NCBI GenBank assembly: GCA_002329575.1
Contig: DCTK01000009.1
Span: forward strand, 1-15,429
Source of the DNA: Sutterella sp. UBA1442
GTDB taxonomy: Bacteria > Pseudomonadota > Gammaproteobacteria > Burkholderiales > Burkholderiaceae_F
Reading direction: 5' to 3'
DNA: 15,429 bases
A program made the position numbers and the translations under genes. Below are positions 1-6,142 of this stretch, one piece after another. Position 1 is the stretch's first letter. Each line of letters starts with the position of its first letter. The notes under the pieces were generated by a model. It was given only the letters and a program-made list of their open reading frames with translations. It had not been told where the DNA came from and did not search any database.

Positions 1-458
1 TAGCCCTTAAACCCGCGAACGCTAAAGGCCATGTCGCCGGATTTGGTTTGATAGGCCAAGCCCTTTTTCTCGAGCTTACCGATGATATCGAGCATTTGGG
101 GAATGAAGTGCGTAGCACGCGGCTCAGCGGTCGGTGCCAAACAACCCAAGGCCAACATATCTTCTTGCATCTTGAGACCGAACTCTTCGGTGAGTTCATC
201 GCAAGAAATCTTGCGTTCGGCTGCACGACGAATGATCTTGTCATCGACATCGGTGATATTGCGCACGAAGGTGACTTTGTAGCCTGAGGCTTCAAGCCAA
301 CGACGGATAATGTCAAAGGAAATGAAGGTGCGTCCGTGACCGATATGAGTGTAGTCATAAACCGTCACACCACAGACGTACATCTTGACTTCACCCGCGA
401 CGAGCGGTTTAAAGACGTCTTTGGTGCGCGATAAGGTGGAATAGAGTTCAAGAGCCAT
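1..458 (-). CDS. cysS: Cysteinyl-tRNA synthetase, N-terminal part (runs off window)
   Basis: Charges tRNA-Cys with cysteine in the cytoplasm; a class I aminoacyl-tRNA synthetase. The ATG lies at 456-458 and about 152 residues are visible before the left edge; the C-terminal part, including the KMSKS loop and the anticodon-binding domain, is outside the window. The family signature MYVCGVTVYD sits at residues 26-35 and contains the zinc-ligand Cys29. It is followed by the HIGH nucleotide-binding motif at residues 38-41 and by the conserved NITDVDDKII stretch, all diagnostic for CysS. The gene diverges from the TPR/cyclophilin genes to its right. The ORF is open, with no sign of damage. Certain as to family. 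Confidence 0.97.
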   Translation of the reverse strand, partial: MALELYSTLSRTKDVFKPLVAGEVKMYVCGVTVYDYTHIGHGRTFISFDIIRRWLEASGYKVTFVRNITDVDDKIIRRAAERKISCDELTEEFGLKMQEDMLALGCLAPTAEPRATHFIPQMLDIIGKLEKKGLAYQTKSGDMAFSVRGFKG

Positions 459-495
459 TATCAGATCCAATTCGTGGGAATTTACATAAACATCA

Positions 496-524
496 AGTAT
501 AGCGAGAAAGCACGCTCAGAAACG
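496..524 (-). promoter_or_regulatory. Possible cysS promoter
   Basis: On the minus strand a good -10 hexamer TATACT (plus-strand 496-501) lies about 38 bases upstream of the cysS ATG. The -35 at a 16-17 base spacing is poor (GTTTCT or CGTTTC). This is a weak consensus match, inferred mainly from position. Confidence 0.3.
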
Positions 525-529
525 CTTCG

Positions 530-560
530 TTGCACATCCTTCTGCCATTATTTTTATAAT
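530..560 (+). promoter_or_regulatory. Probable sigma-70 promoter of the TPR/cyclophilin transcript
   Basis: A perfect TATAAT at 555-560 is preceded by TTGCAC at 530-535 with a 19-base spacer, which is longer than the ideal 17. The predicted start near 567 would leave a leader of about 28 bases before the ATG at 595. The intergenic gap between the divergent cysS and TPR genes is the expected place for it. Confidence 0.5.
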
Positions 561-594
561 TAGTCCAATTTCGGACACACTACAGGCTCGAGCC

Positions 595-1152
595 ATGCGT
601 CAAACTCCTCTGAAAACTTCTCTAGCGGCAGCCCTTGTCGCAGTCTCCCTTTTAGCGGGCACGAGCGCCTGGGCGCTTGAATACGAAGAGCCTCGCACTC
701 AAGATGAAAGAAGTCGAGTAATTGACCGCTTGATTGCCGAGCGAGACTATCAAACGGCGCTAAAAGAGCTTGAAATCGGCTTGGAAATCAATCCTGCCAA
801 TGCGCAATTTAAATTTAAGCGCGCAGTCCTTCACGCTCGTCTCGGACACGTTGAGCGTGCCCGGGTGCTCTTTGAAGACATGATTACGGCTTACCCGGAA
901 ATCGTTGAGCCGTACAACAACTTGGCAGCCCTTTATGCTCAAGAGGGCGAATACACAAAAGCGAAAAAGCTCTTGGAGCGCGCCGTTACCATCAATCCTA
1001 ATTTCGCCATGGGCTTTGAAAACTTGGGCGACTTGACGCTGGCGATGAACCCGCGTGCAAAAACGCAAGCAAGCGAGTATTACCGCCAAGCGTTAGCCAT
1101 TACGCCTAATGACAAGCGCATCGCAGCCAAACTCTCTGACTTGTCCAAGTGA
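595..1152 (+). CDS. Exported tetratricopeptide-repeat protein
   Basis: A 185-residue protein of unknown specific role. Residues 1-27 look like a Sec signal peptide: Arg2 and Lys7, then a hydrophobic stretch rich in Ala, Val and Leu ending in AWA, with likely cleavage before LEYEE. There is no lipobox cysteine. Residues from about 45 to 175 are helical TPR units; the clearest are around 105-140 (EPYNNLAALYAQEGEYTKAK, then LLERAVTINP) and 139-172 (GFENLGDLTLAM, then YYRQALAITP), with typical NPxx turns between them. It is therefore probably a periplasmic protein-binding scaffold. It is followed after 35 bases by the exported cyclophilin, with no terminator between them, so co-transcription is likely. 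Related TPR genes sit between cysS and cyclophilin genes in many betaproteobacteria. The ATG at 595 was chosen because it begins the signal peptide; the Shine-Dalgarno is weak. Confidence 0.88.
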   Translation: MRQTPLKTSLAAALVAVSLLAGTSAWALEYEEPRTQDERSRVIDRLIAERDYQTALKELEIGLEINPANAQFKFKRAVLHARLGHVERARVLFEDMITAYPEIVEPYNNLAALYAQEGEYTKAKKLLERAVTINPNFAMGFENLGDLTLAMNPRAKTQASEYYRQALAITPNDKRIAAKLSDLSK

Positions 1153-1187
1153 TTAATTGAACCATTTTCTTTTTTGAAGGATATCCA

Positions 1188-1763
1188 ATGTCTGTAAGAC
1201 GCTCTGTCATGGCCGCTACGGCTGCCGCTCTTATGTCGGTGTCTGCACTGCCCGCTTTGGCCGCTCAAGTGCAGTTTGAAACCAATGTCGGCAACTTTGT
1301 GGCCGATGTCAATGAAAAAGCGGCGCCCAAAACGGCCGCAAACTTTCTTCGTTACGTCAACGAAGGTTTCTACGACAACACGATTTTCCATCGTGTGATT
1401 GCCAACTTCATGGTTCAAGGCGGTGGATTTGAGGCCGGCATGGTTCAAAAAGAAACCCATGCACCCATCCCTTTAGAATCGAAAAACGGCTTAACCAATA
1501 AGCGCGGCACAATTGCGATGGCCCGCACCATGGATCCGAATTCGGCGACAAGCCAATTTTTCATTAACTTAAAGAACAATCACTTCTTGGATGCCAATCA
1601 ATCGCCTGACGGTAACGGCTATGCCGTCTTCGGTCAAGTGGTGAGCGGCATGGACACAATTGATAAAATTGCGCAAGTTAAAACGCACTCCGTGGGCTAT
1701 CACGATGATGTGCCGCTTCGCAACGTTGTCATTAAAAAAGCCACTGTTTTAAAAGGAAAATAA
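1188..1763 (+). CDS. ppiA: Periplasmic cyclophilin-type peptidyl-prolyl cis-trans isomerase
   Basis: Catalyses cis-trans isomerisation of Xaa-Pro bonds in exported proteins. The 191-residue product starts with a signal peptide of about 25 residues (MSVRRSVMAATAAALM and on to ALPALA), with cleavage expected before AQVQFET. The mature part is a complete bacterial cyclophilin: FHRVI with the catalytic Arg, then MVQGGGF, the substrate-pocket segment SQFFIN, and GYAVFGQVV near the C-terminus. A GAAGGA Shine-Dalgarno lies 6 bases before the ATG. The stop is only 3 bases from the start of the cytoplasmic cyclophilin, so the two are surely co-transcribed and probably translationally coupled. The pair is a tandem duplication with different cell compartments. 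The ppiA symbol rests on the signal peptide. Confidence 0.95.
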   Translation: MSVRRSVMAATAAALMSVSALPALAAQVQFETNVGNFVADVNEKAAPKTAANFLRYVNEGFYDNTIFHRVIANFMVQGGGFEAGMVQKETHAPIPLESKNGLTNKRGTIAMARTMDPNSATSQFFINLKNNHFLDANQSPDGNGYAVFGQVVSGMDTIDKIAQVKTHSVGYHDDVPLRNVVIKKATVLKGK

Positions 1764-1766
1764 ACA

Positions 1767-2264
1767 ATGATTCGCTTAACCACGAATGTCGGCGTGATCG
1801 ACATTGAACTCGATTACGAACACGCTCCTGCAACAAGCAAAAACTTCGAGCAATACGTGCGTGAGGGTTTCTACAACAACACGATTTTCCATCGTGTGAT
1901 CGCCGGTTTTATGATCCAAGGCGGAGGCTTTGAACCGGGCATGCGCCAAAAAGAAACGCGCGCTCCGATCGAAAATGAAGCCGCCAACGGCCTTCGCAAC
2001 GACAAGTACACGATCGCCATGGCTCGCACGAACGATCCGCACTCGGCTACGGCTCAATTCTTCATCAATGTCAATGACAATGACTTCTTGAATCACACGG
2101 CTCCTACGCCTCGCGGTTGGGGTTATGCCGTTTTCGGTAAAGTGGTTGCCGGTGAAGACGTGGTCGATAAGATCGCTACGGTAAAGACCGGTCGCTGGGG
2201 CTTTTATGATGACGTTCCGAAAGAAAACGTTGTTATTGAAAAGGCTGAAATCATTGAAGAATAA
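1767..2264 (+). CDS. ppiB: Cytoplasmic cyclophilin-type peptidyl-prolyl cis-trans isomerase
   Basis: A 165-residue cyclophilin without a signal peptide, hence cytoplasmic. It begins [21 protein letters not shown], the usual first strands of PpiB. Catalytic and pocket motifs are intact: [33 protein letters not shown] and [10 protein letters not shown], followed by a [10 protein letters not shown] segment. It is closely related to the preceding exported gene, including a 39-base stretch that differs at only two positions (1365-1403 versus 1866-1904). There is no separate promoter; expression presumably comes from upstream. In many betaproteobacteria lpxH follows here, but in this window a terminator and a gene-poor region follow instead. 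Confidence 0.96.
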   Translation: MIRLTTNVGVIDIELDYEHAPATSKNFEQYVREGFYNNTIFHRVIAGFMIQGGGFEPGMRQKETRAPIENEAANGLRNDKYTIAMARTNDPHSATAQFFINVNDNDFLNHTAPTPRGWGYAVFGKVVAGEDVVDKIATVKTGRWGFYDDVPKENVVIEKAEIIEE

Positions 2265-2297
2265 TCATTGATTAAACGCCCTTGAAAATCACATGGC

Positions 2298-2321
2298 GCG
2301 GGGCTTTCGAAGCCCCGCTTT
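2298..2321 (+). terminator. Rho-independent terminator after ppiB
   Basis: A perfect 9-bp stem GCGGGGCTT / AAGCCCCGC (2298-2306 with 2310-2318) encloses a TCG loop and is followed by TTT. It lies 33 bases after the ppiB stop, where the TPR/cyclophilin transcript should end. Confidence 0.85.
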
Positions 2322-2326
2322 GCGTC

Positions 2327-2485
2327 TTATGACGGCCATGCGGCCACTATTAACCAGGCCAAGCAAACAAAGCAACGAACAATCGATGCAACGTTAATTT
2401 CAACGCGCACGATGACGCACGATGACCTTGTGCAATCTGCCTGAATTTTGGTTAAAGTAGCGGCATGAGGAGCTTTTTTAGTCAT
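2327..2485 (-). CDS. Possible 52-residue small ORF (doubtful)
   Basis: The ATG at 2483-2485 is preceded, at a 9-base spacing, by a perfect AGGAGG Shine-Dalgarno (plus-strand 2495-2500). The product begins MTKKAPHAATLTKIQ and ends in a hydrophobic, tryptophan-containing segment (CFVCLAWLIVAAWPS) that could be a short membrane tail. I do not recognise the protein. Its start region coincides with dyads that look like part of a plus-strand RNA, so the apparent ribosome site may be only the mirror image of an anti-Shine-Dalgarno stretch in that RNA. No homology evidence is available here. Confidence 0.2.
   Translation of the reverse strand: MTKKAPHAATLTKIQADCTRSSCVIVRVEINVASIVRCFVCLAWLIVAAWPS
2428..2458 (+). 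promoter_or_regulatory. Weak candidate promoter of the small RNA
   Basis: TTGTGC at 2428-2433 and TTAAAG at 2452-2457 are separated by 18 bases. Both hexamers are imperfect. The predicted start near 2464 would coincide with the left arm of the first hairpin, which is the main reason for listing it. Two tandem copies of GCACGATGAC (2407-2416 and 2417-2426) lie just upstream and could be operator-like. Confidence 0.22.
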
Positions 2486-2542
2486 GTCCTCATACCTCCT
2501 ACGGCCCATAAGTGTTGCAACCACTCGGGCCGTAAGTTTTTT
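2464..2542 (+). ncRNA. Candidate small RNA with anti-Shine-Dalgarno linker
   Basis: On the plus strand about 79 bases fold as hairpin, linker, hairpin, U-run. The first stem pairs ATGAGGA (2465-2471) with TCCTCAT (2487-2493). The linker is ACCTCCT (2494-2500), the same core as the 3' end of 16S rRNA. The second stem pairs ACGGCCC (2501-2507) with GGGCCGT (2527-2533), with a possible inner AGTG/CACT pairing, and is followed by TTTTTT at 2537-2542. The last hairpin plus T-run is a good intrinsic terminator although no protein gene on that strand ends close by. No known RNA family was recognised; the call is structural inference. Confidence 0.35.
2501..2542 (+). terminator. Intrinsic terminator in the gene-poor region
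   Basis: A 7-bp GC-rich stem (2501-2507 with 2527-2533), possibly extended by an inner 4-bp pairing, is followed after AAG by six T residues. It is the second plus-strand terminator in 250 bases after ppiB, so it must serve either a separate short transcript or a back-up role. Confidence 0.6.
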
Positions 2543-2615
2543 CGGCTTTGTTAACAACCGACTGGCCCCATTGCTCACCTGACAAGTTCCATCGTTAGGC
2601 AGGTATTGAAACCAC

Positions 2616-2656
2616 AAAAGACTACGGCAGACGATTTCGCCTGCCGTGATGTTTTT
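2616..2656 (-). terminator. Terminator of the hup operon, possibly bidirectional
   Basis: A 7-bp stem ACGGCAG / CTGCCGT (2624-2630 with 2641-2647) sits about 32 bases after the hupI stop. On the minus strand it is followed by AGTC and a TTTT run (plus-strand 2616-2619). On the plus strand it is followed by GATG and TTTTT (2652-2656). Either direction is possible; the minus-strand role follows from the position. Confidence 0.5.
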
Positions 2657-2678
2657 GAGAGACCGAAAAAGCTAGCCG

Positions 2679-2927
2679 TTAAAGACTTGCTTCCGGATCT
2701 GTGAAAGGTAAAAAAGACTCTTTGCCGTTTCCACACACGGGGCAGGTAAAGAAGTCAGGCAATTCGTTAAAGGGGACGCCTGGCTCAATATCGGCTTCAT
2801 CCACGCCTTTTTCAGGATCGTAGACCCACCAGCAGACCTTGCACTGCATCTTGCCCGCTTCGGCAGCTCGTTCTCGATTGAGCCTATCGATGACTTCATC
2901 GATTCGGCCCTCAGAAAGACTTCCCAT
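2679..2927 (-). CDS. hupI: Rubredoxin of the hydrogenase operon
   Basis: An 82-residue electron-transfer protein with a single Fe(Cys)4 site. The two knuckles are CKVC (Cys29, Cys32) followed by WWVYDPEKG, and CPVCG (Cys62, Cys65), with the usual PGVPFNELPDFFTCP bridge. About 25 residues precede the rubredoxin fold; that extension is charged and helical. Homologues HoxR of Ralstonia and HupI of rhizobia are known to help assemble or protect the Fe-S clusters of the hydrogenase small subunit when hydrogenase is made in the presence of oxygen. It is the last gene of the minus-strand operon, 12 bases after hupH, with an AGAGGT Shine-Dalgarno. A longer ORF in another frame over the same bases lacks the cysteines and is rejected. 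Confidence 0.93.
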   Translation of the reverse strand: MGSLSEGRIDEVIDRLNRERAAEAGKMQCKVCWWVYDPEKGVDEADIEPGVPFNELPDFFTCPVCGNGKESFLPFTDPEASL

Positions 2928-2939
2928 TCGTGAACCTCT

Positions 2940-3731
2940 CTACTGCATACCTTGTGCAATCATCTCAACGTTTTCGATGAGCTCGGTTAACTTGCTTCGC
3001 GCCTCTTGCATCTCGAGTCGATCCACGCCGACCTCGGGCGGTATGAGCGCCACAGCATACGCCTTCAGAAGCACCTGACTGGCATTATTGAGAATCTCTT
3101 CATACCACACGCCTTTAATCGCCGTGGCTTGCAAATTCATGCGGGCAAAACCGGTGATATGCACATCAATACCGGCCAATCCGAAGGCTTTCTTTAAGTA
3201 CTCCGTATCGCCCTCTTTTAAAGGCTGACGCGTCAATTCGACAATATAGGCCGCATCGCTTTTAACATGAGTTAAATCCAGTGTTTGAGCAGCGTGCTCG
3301 ACTTGCGAAAAAATCGCAGGAGCTGCAAAAACGTCTTCGGTTTGCACCGGTGTTGGCCAATTGGCACTGATAAAGCTCACCGCATCGGTCACAACCGTGG
3401 GCAAAGCCGAGTAGCTTAAATAGGCAGAGTCTTTGGTGATCACAAACCAAAGCCCGGCAATGCCGGTTTCTTCCACAACCGTTTCATCGGCATGAAGCAC
3501 GATCTGCACTTCGCCGGGCCCGGCCCAGGCAGCTAACGCTTGACGCTCAATGGGGCAGAGATTGTGAAGGTCGACGCGATACTCGGGCACGACACCCGCC
3601 ACCACGTCTTGCGCAGCTGCTGCAATTTCTTTAAAAATGCCCAACGCACGGTGCGCTGCCTTTTTCTCGGTGGCCTCATCCATATCCAGCGATGCCCAAC
3701 GGGCGCTTTCATTGGCTGTCACGATACTCAT
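2940..3731 (-). CDS. hupH: Hydrogenase expression/formation protein HupH (HyaF family)
   Basis: A 263-residue cytoplasmic maturation protein of the HupH/HyaF family, thought to act on the small subunit and its Fe-S clusters; its mechanism is not well defined. Supporting features are the middle segment GEVQIVLHADETVVEETGIAGLWFV, the C-terminal GVWYEEILN stretch, and its place between hupG and hupI. The identification rests partly on gene order, as the motifs are weaker than in other hup genes. The ATG at 3729-3731 (MSIVTANES) was chosen because an AAGGAT Shine-Dalgarno stands just upstream. An in-frame start 66 bases further upstream would overlap the end of hupG and add a basic stretch unlike the family. 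It is 34 bases after hupG. Confidence 0.8.
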   Translation of the reverse strand: MSIVTANESARWASLDMDEATEKKAAHRALGIFKEIAAAAQDVVAGVVPEYRVDLHNLCPIERQALAAWAGPGEVQIVLHADETVVEETGIAGLWFVITKDSAYLSYSALPTVVTDAVSFISANWPTPVQTEDVFAAPAIFSQVEHAAQTLDLTHVKSDAAYIVELTRQPLKEGDTEYLKKAFGLAGIDVHITGFARMNLQATAIKGVWYEEILNNASQVLLKAYAVALIPPEVGVDRLEMQEARSKLTELIENVEMIAQGMQ

Positions 3732-3765
3732 AACATTTATCCTTATTGAATTTATTGGCAAGCGC

Positions 3766-4233
3766 TCAGTGCTCCGCACAGCCGCTTTCTTCATCATCGG
3801 CTTTGCCGATCACAATGGAGCGCGCAACGGGTTTGATATCCGTCAGACAGTCATAGAACTTTCGGCAATAGTCCTCATAGGTTTGAAGCCCGGCAATGAT
3901 GCCGATGCAATCGCTGTCAATGAAAAGAAGTACCGCAGGAAACGATCTTACGCCCCAAAATGATGCAATGCGACGCGAGTCCGTAAAGTCAGCCCAGGCC
4001 GCCTCCACTAGCGCCTCACCTAACAATTTTTTAAGTTCCGGCGCAATCACCGCAATGTCAAGCGTTGTTTTACGCTTGTCGGGATTATCGGCCAAAACTG
4101 CCATCTTGAGACCGTCTTTAGCCACAAAAGCCTGCCAAGTGGCGTTATTGACACCGGTAAATCCGTGCTCGGTGAAAAGCTTTTCAATGGCGGGAAACGT
4201 TTTCGTGGCTGTCATTTTTTCTTGATCACTCAT
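3766..4233 (-). CDS. hupG: Hydrogenase maturation chaperone HupG (HyaE/HoxO family, thioredoxin-like)
   Basis: A 155-residue cytoplasmic protein with a thioredoxin-like fold but no CxxC redox pair. The typical ADFTDSRRIASFWGVRSFPA stretch and the LLFIDSDCIGIIAGL stretch, at about residues 80-118, match the strand-helix and cis-Pro region of the HyaE/HoxO family. These proteins bind the Tat-signal-bearing small subunit and hold it back until it is mature. Position in the operon (hupF-hupG-hupH) agrees. It starts 13 bases after the hupF stop, with only a weak GATGAG Shine-Dalgarno, suggesting translational coupling. The C-terminal tail is acidic and ends GCAEH. Confidence 0.85.
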   Translation of the reverse strand: MSDQEKMTATKTFPAIEKLFTEHGFTGVNNATWQAFVAKDGLKMAVLADNPDKRKTTLDIAVIAPELKKLLGEALVEAAWADFTDSRRIASFWGVRSFPAVLLFIDSDCIGIIAGLQTYEDYCRKFYDCLTDIKPVARSIVIGKADDEESGCAEH

Positions 4234-4246
4234 AGGGACTCATCGA

Positions 4247-4609
4247 TTATGACTTTTGAAGTTGCGCTTGAAGATGAGGCGGCAATCGCGAGTCTGCCGA
4301 GCCCAAATCCCCAAATGCGGCATCAATGGCAGCTTCATCAGCCTCACCATTCATGACAGCCTCAACACAAGCCAAGGCTTTTTGAATTTTGATTGCTTCT
4401 TCTTCATCAATGACTCGAAGTGCCTTGTCTTTAAAGACCAAAATCCAGTCACCGACCGCAGGCAGATTAATCAGCCCGAGATCGATTCTTTCGCTTTTTG
4501 GCGTCTTGCCACGAGGCACAGCTTCATCGAGCTCGGGAAACACCTCTGCATAAGCCCCCGTGGCCGTTTCAATGACGCGTTTAATTTTTTTGGGCACAGC
4601 TACACACAT
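4247..4609 (-). CDS. hupF: Hydrogenase chaperone of the HypC/HupF family
   Basis: A 120-residue protein that starts MCVAVP, the hallmark of HypC-type chaperones, whose Cys2 binds the iron of the Fe(CN)2CO unit and the large-subunit precursor. The second hallmark, PAVGDWILVFKDKALRVIDE followed by EEA, is at about residues 50-72. At 120 residues it is longer than HypC (roughly 75-95) and has the C-terminal extension expected of HupF, which in rhizobia protects the large subunit during assembly in oxygen. A separate hypC may exist outside the window. An AAAAGGA Shine-Dalgarno precedes the ATG. It lies between hupD and hupG, as in hupDFGH clusters. Calling it HupF rather than HypC rests on length and gene order. 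Confidence 0.92.
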   Translation of the reverse strand: MCVAVPKKIKRVIETATGAYAEVFPELDEAVPRGKTPKSERIDLGLINLPAVGDWILVFKDKALRVIDEEEAIKIQKALACVEAVMNGEADEAAIDAAFGDLGSADSRLPPHLQAQLQKS

Positions 4610-4659
4610 AGCATTCCTTTTATTATCGTTTTTAGGCTCTACGTTCTAGTTTAGGCCAG

Positions 4660-5277
4660 TTAGGACTTTTTAGGGAAGAATCTAACGTCGCCGATCCGAC
4701 AAGCCTCGCGACTGTCAGGACGCCCCTCTTCATAGTCAGCCAGCTCCAACGAGTGGTCCGCAAGGGGTTCAACGGGCTCATCGGGCGCTCGCGGTTGAAG
4801 CGTGATACCCCAGGAGGCCATTTCGGCCTGCGCAAGATCAAGCGCTTCATCGAGTTTTTCTGCGACTAGTTGCGTGAGGCTTCCCCCGTAATCATCAAGC
4901 GTCAGGGGCTGCACGCCCACCACAGCAATGGCTTCGGGCACATAGCCTTGCAGGGCGGCCGTTGCCAGCACGTCATTTAAGCCGCCTTGGTGCGCCGAGA
5001 TCTTCGTCGAAGACCACTGCTTAATGTCTGCATCACGCAAAACATCCATCGTCCCCGCTTCGGCTTTAAAGTCACAGCAATCAAAGATGAGCAGTCGCTT
5101 GGCACTCATTAATTCGTTAATGAGATAGGGACCGAGTGTGCCGCCGTCAATGACTCGCACTGAGGGGTGCGGCTTGAATTTCTTGTGAAAGGCTTCTGCG
5201 CAACGTACCCCGAACCCTTCATCGGCCCAGAGAATGTTGCCTACGCCCAACACCAAGACTTCATAGTGTTCTGTCAT
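4660..5277 (-). CDS. hupD: Hydrogenase maturation endopeptidase
   Basis: A 205-residue nickel-dependent protease (peptidase family M52, HyaD/HupD/HoxM) that trims the C-terminus of the large subunit HupL after nickel insertion. The start VLVLGVGNILWADEGFGV carries the conserved Glu20. IFDCCDFKAEAG holds the conserved Asp (Asp66 or Asp69), and His96 lies in ISAHQGG; these are the expected nickel-contact residues. The C-terminal tail after about residue 160 is long and acidic, ending ACRIGDVRFFPKKS; such tails occur in the group. It starts about 20 bases downstream of a strong hairpin terminator that separates it from hupC, so its expression depends on read-through or an unseen promoter. The Shine-Dalgarno AAAAGGG is slightly distant from the ATG. 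Confidence 0.96.
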   Translation of the reverse strand: MTEHYEVLVLGVGNILWADEGFGVRCAEAFHKKFKPHPSVRVIDGGTLGPYLINELMSAKRLLIFDCCDFKAEAGTMDVLRDADIKQWSSTKISAHQGGLNDVLATAALQGYVPEAIAVVGVQPLTLDDYGGSLTQLVAEKLDEALDLAQAEMASWGITLQPRAPDEPVEPLADHSLELADYEEGRPDSREACRIGDVRFFPKKS

Positions 5278-5298
5278 CGTGTATTGACCCTTTTGTCG

Positions 5299-5343
5299 AA
5301 AAAAGCGCCCGAGGCAAAGCGTATCGAATGCCTGCGGGCGCTT
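5299..5343 (-). terminator. Strong intrinsic terminator between hupC and hupD
   Basis: On the minus strand AAGCGCCCG pairs with CGGGCGCTT (plus-strand 5335-5343 with 5303-5311), 9 bp. Inside it, separated by a single-base bulge, AGGCA pairs with TGCCT (5329-5333 with 5312-5316). Six T residues follow (plus-strand 5304 down to 5299). On the plus strand there is no T-run. It lies 34 bases after the hupC stop, inside the hup operon. Confidence 0.85.
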
Positions 5344-5377
5344 GGGTTTCTGATGTTAAACCTTACGGTGTGCCGTG

Positions 5378-6091
5378 TTAGTGATGCTCAGCTTCTTTAA
5401 ACATTCTCAAGCCCGTTGACATCGACGAGAGCGTCGTAGCGCCCCCCATCACATCCTCGCGGAAGGACATGTAGATGTGAGCGATGCTAAAGAGAATGAA
5501 CACGTACATGCAAGCATGGTGCACGGTACGAACGGCTTGGGCGTCGCCAAAGAGCACGAACACCCAACCGAACCAGCTCATCCAACTCGTATCCCAACCC
5601 CAGGCTTGTGCATAAAGCGCAAAGCCGGTGATGATGACGACAAAGCTGCCTAACACAAACATGGCAAACATGGCCAATTGTGCAAGCGGGTTGTGACCGG
5701 CATACTCAGGCGCCGTCTTTCTCAAAAAGAGATAGTAGAGCACCTGGGCAAAAACCCCCTTCCACCACTTAATAGACCAAAGCGGCGGAATGAAGATCAT
5801 GCGTGCGTAGCGATTGCCGACCACGGCCCAATAGAGTCGGTAGATAAAGAGCACCGTAAAGATCATGCCCGCAATAAAGTGAGCCAATCTAATGTAGCCG
5901 AAGTCGTAGGTCACCCACGTATCGCCTAAGTTTGCAACAAGCGGAGCTCCGATCAAAAAGCCCGTGCCGATCATCACAAACATGCAAACGGCCATCGCCC
6001 AGTGCCAGACGCGCACCGGGGCTTCCCACACGTAGATGGGATGCGTACCGCCCGTGGTGTCGACTTCAAACGTTACCGGATCGATTTTCAT
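5378..6091 (-). CDS. hupC: Hydrogenase cytochrome b subunit
   Basis: A 237-residue membrane protein (HupC/HyaC/HoxZ) that anchors the HupSL dimer to the periplasmic face and passes electrons to quinone. Four membrane helices are visible at about residues 30-52, 66-91, 137-162 and 190-212. The heme-ligand histidines of the family appear as RVWHW (His30), RLAHF (His71), TVHH (His191/192) and IAHIYM (His205). The N-terminal THPIYVWEAPVRVWHW is a strong family signature, and GHNPLAQLAMF is conserved in the second half. It follows hupL by 51 bases that contain a GC-rich hairpin and is preceded by a good AGGATAAG Shine-Dalgarno. A terminator follows its stop codon. The product is full length. Confidence 0.97.
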   Translation of the reverse strand: MKIDPVTFEVDTTGGTHPIYVWEAPVRVWHWAMAVCMFVMIGTGFLIGAPLVANLGDTWVTYDFGYIRLAHFIAGMIFTVLFIYRLYWAVVGNRYARMIFIPPLWSIKWWKGVFAQVLYYLFLRKTAPEYAGHNPLAQLAMFAMFVLGSFVVIITGFALYAQAWGWDTSWMSWFGWVFVLFGDAQAVRTVHHACMYVFILFSIAHIYMSFREDVMGGATTLSSMSTGLRMFKEAEHH

Positions 6092-6108
6092 AACTTATCC
6101 TCATTGCG

Positions 6109-6128
6109 GGGGCGGGAAGGCCCGCCCC
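6109..6128 (-). other. GC-rich hairpin between hupL and hupC
   Basis: A perfect 8-bp stem of only G and C (6109-6116 with 6121-6128) with a four-base loop occupies the short gap between hupL and hupC, ending 17 bases upstream of the hupC ATG. On the minus strand no T-run follows, so it is not a standard terminator. It more likely stabilises the 3' end of the hupSL message or lowers expression of hupC relative to hupSL. Confidence 0.7.
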
Positions 6129-6142
6129 TGCCCTTGTTGCAT

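Larger units (their letters stand above)
2265..2678. other. Intergenic region between ppiB and hupI
   Basis: This is about 414 bases with no convincing protein gene. It holds the ppiB terminator, a 10-bp tandem direct repeat (2407-2426), the candidate small RNA with its terminator, the doubtful minus-strand small ORF, and a terminator-like dyad for the hup operon near 2624-2656. The genes on both sides converge on it, which explains terminators from both directions. Confidence 0.7.

Noticed and set aside
2672..2959. 95-codon frame overlapping hupI
   Set aside because: It is in another frame on the same strand and lacks the four rubredoxin cysteines.
3732..3797. Upstream extension of hupH by 22 residues
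   Set aside because: It would overlap the end of hupG, lacks a Shine-Dalgarno, and the ATG at 3731 has AAGGAT just before it.
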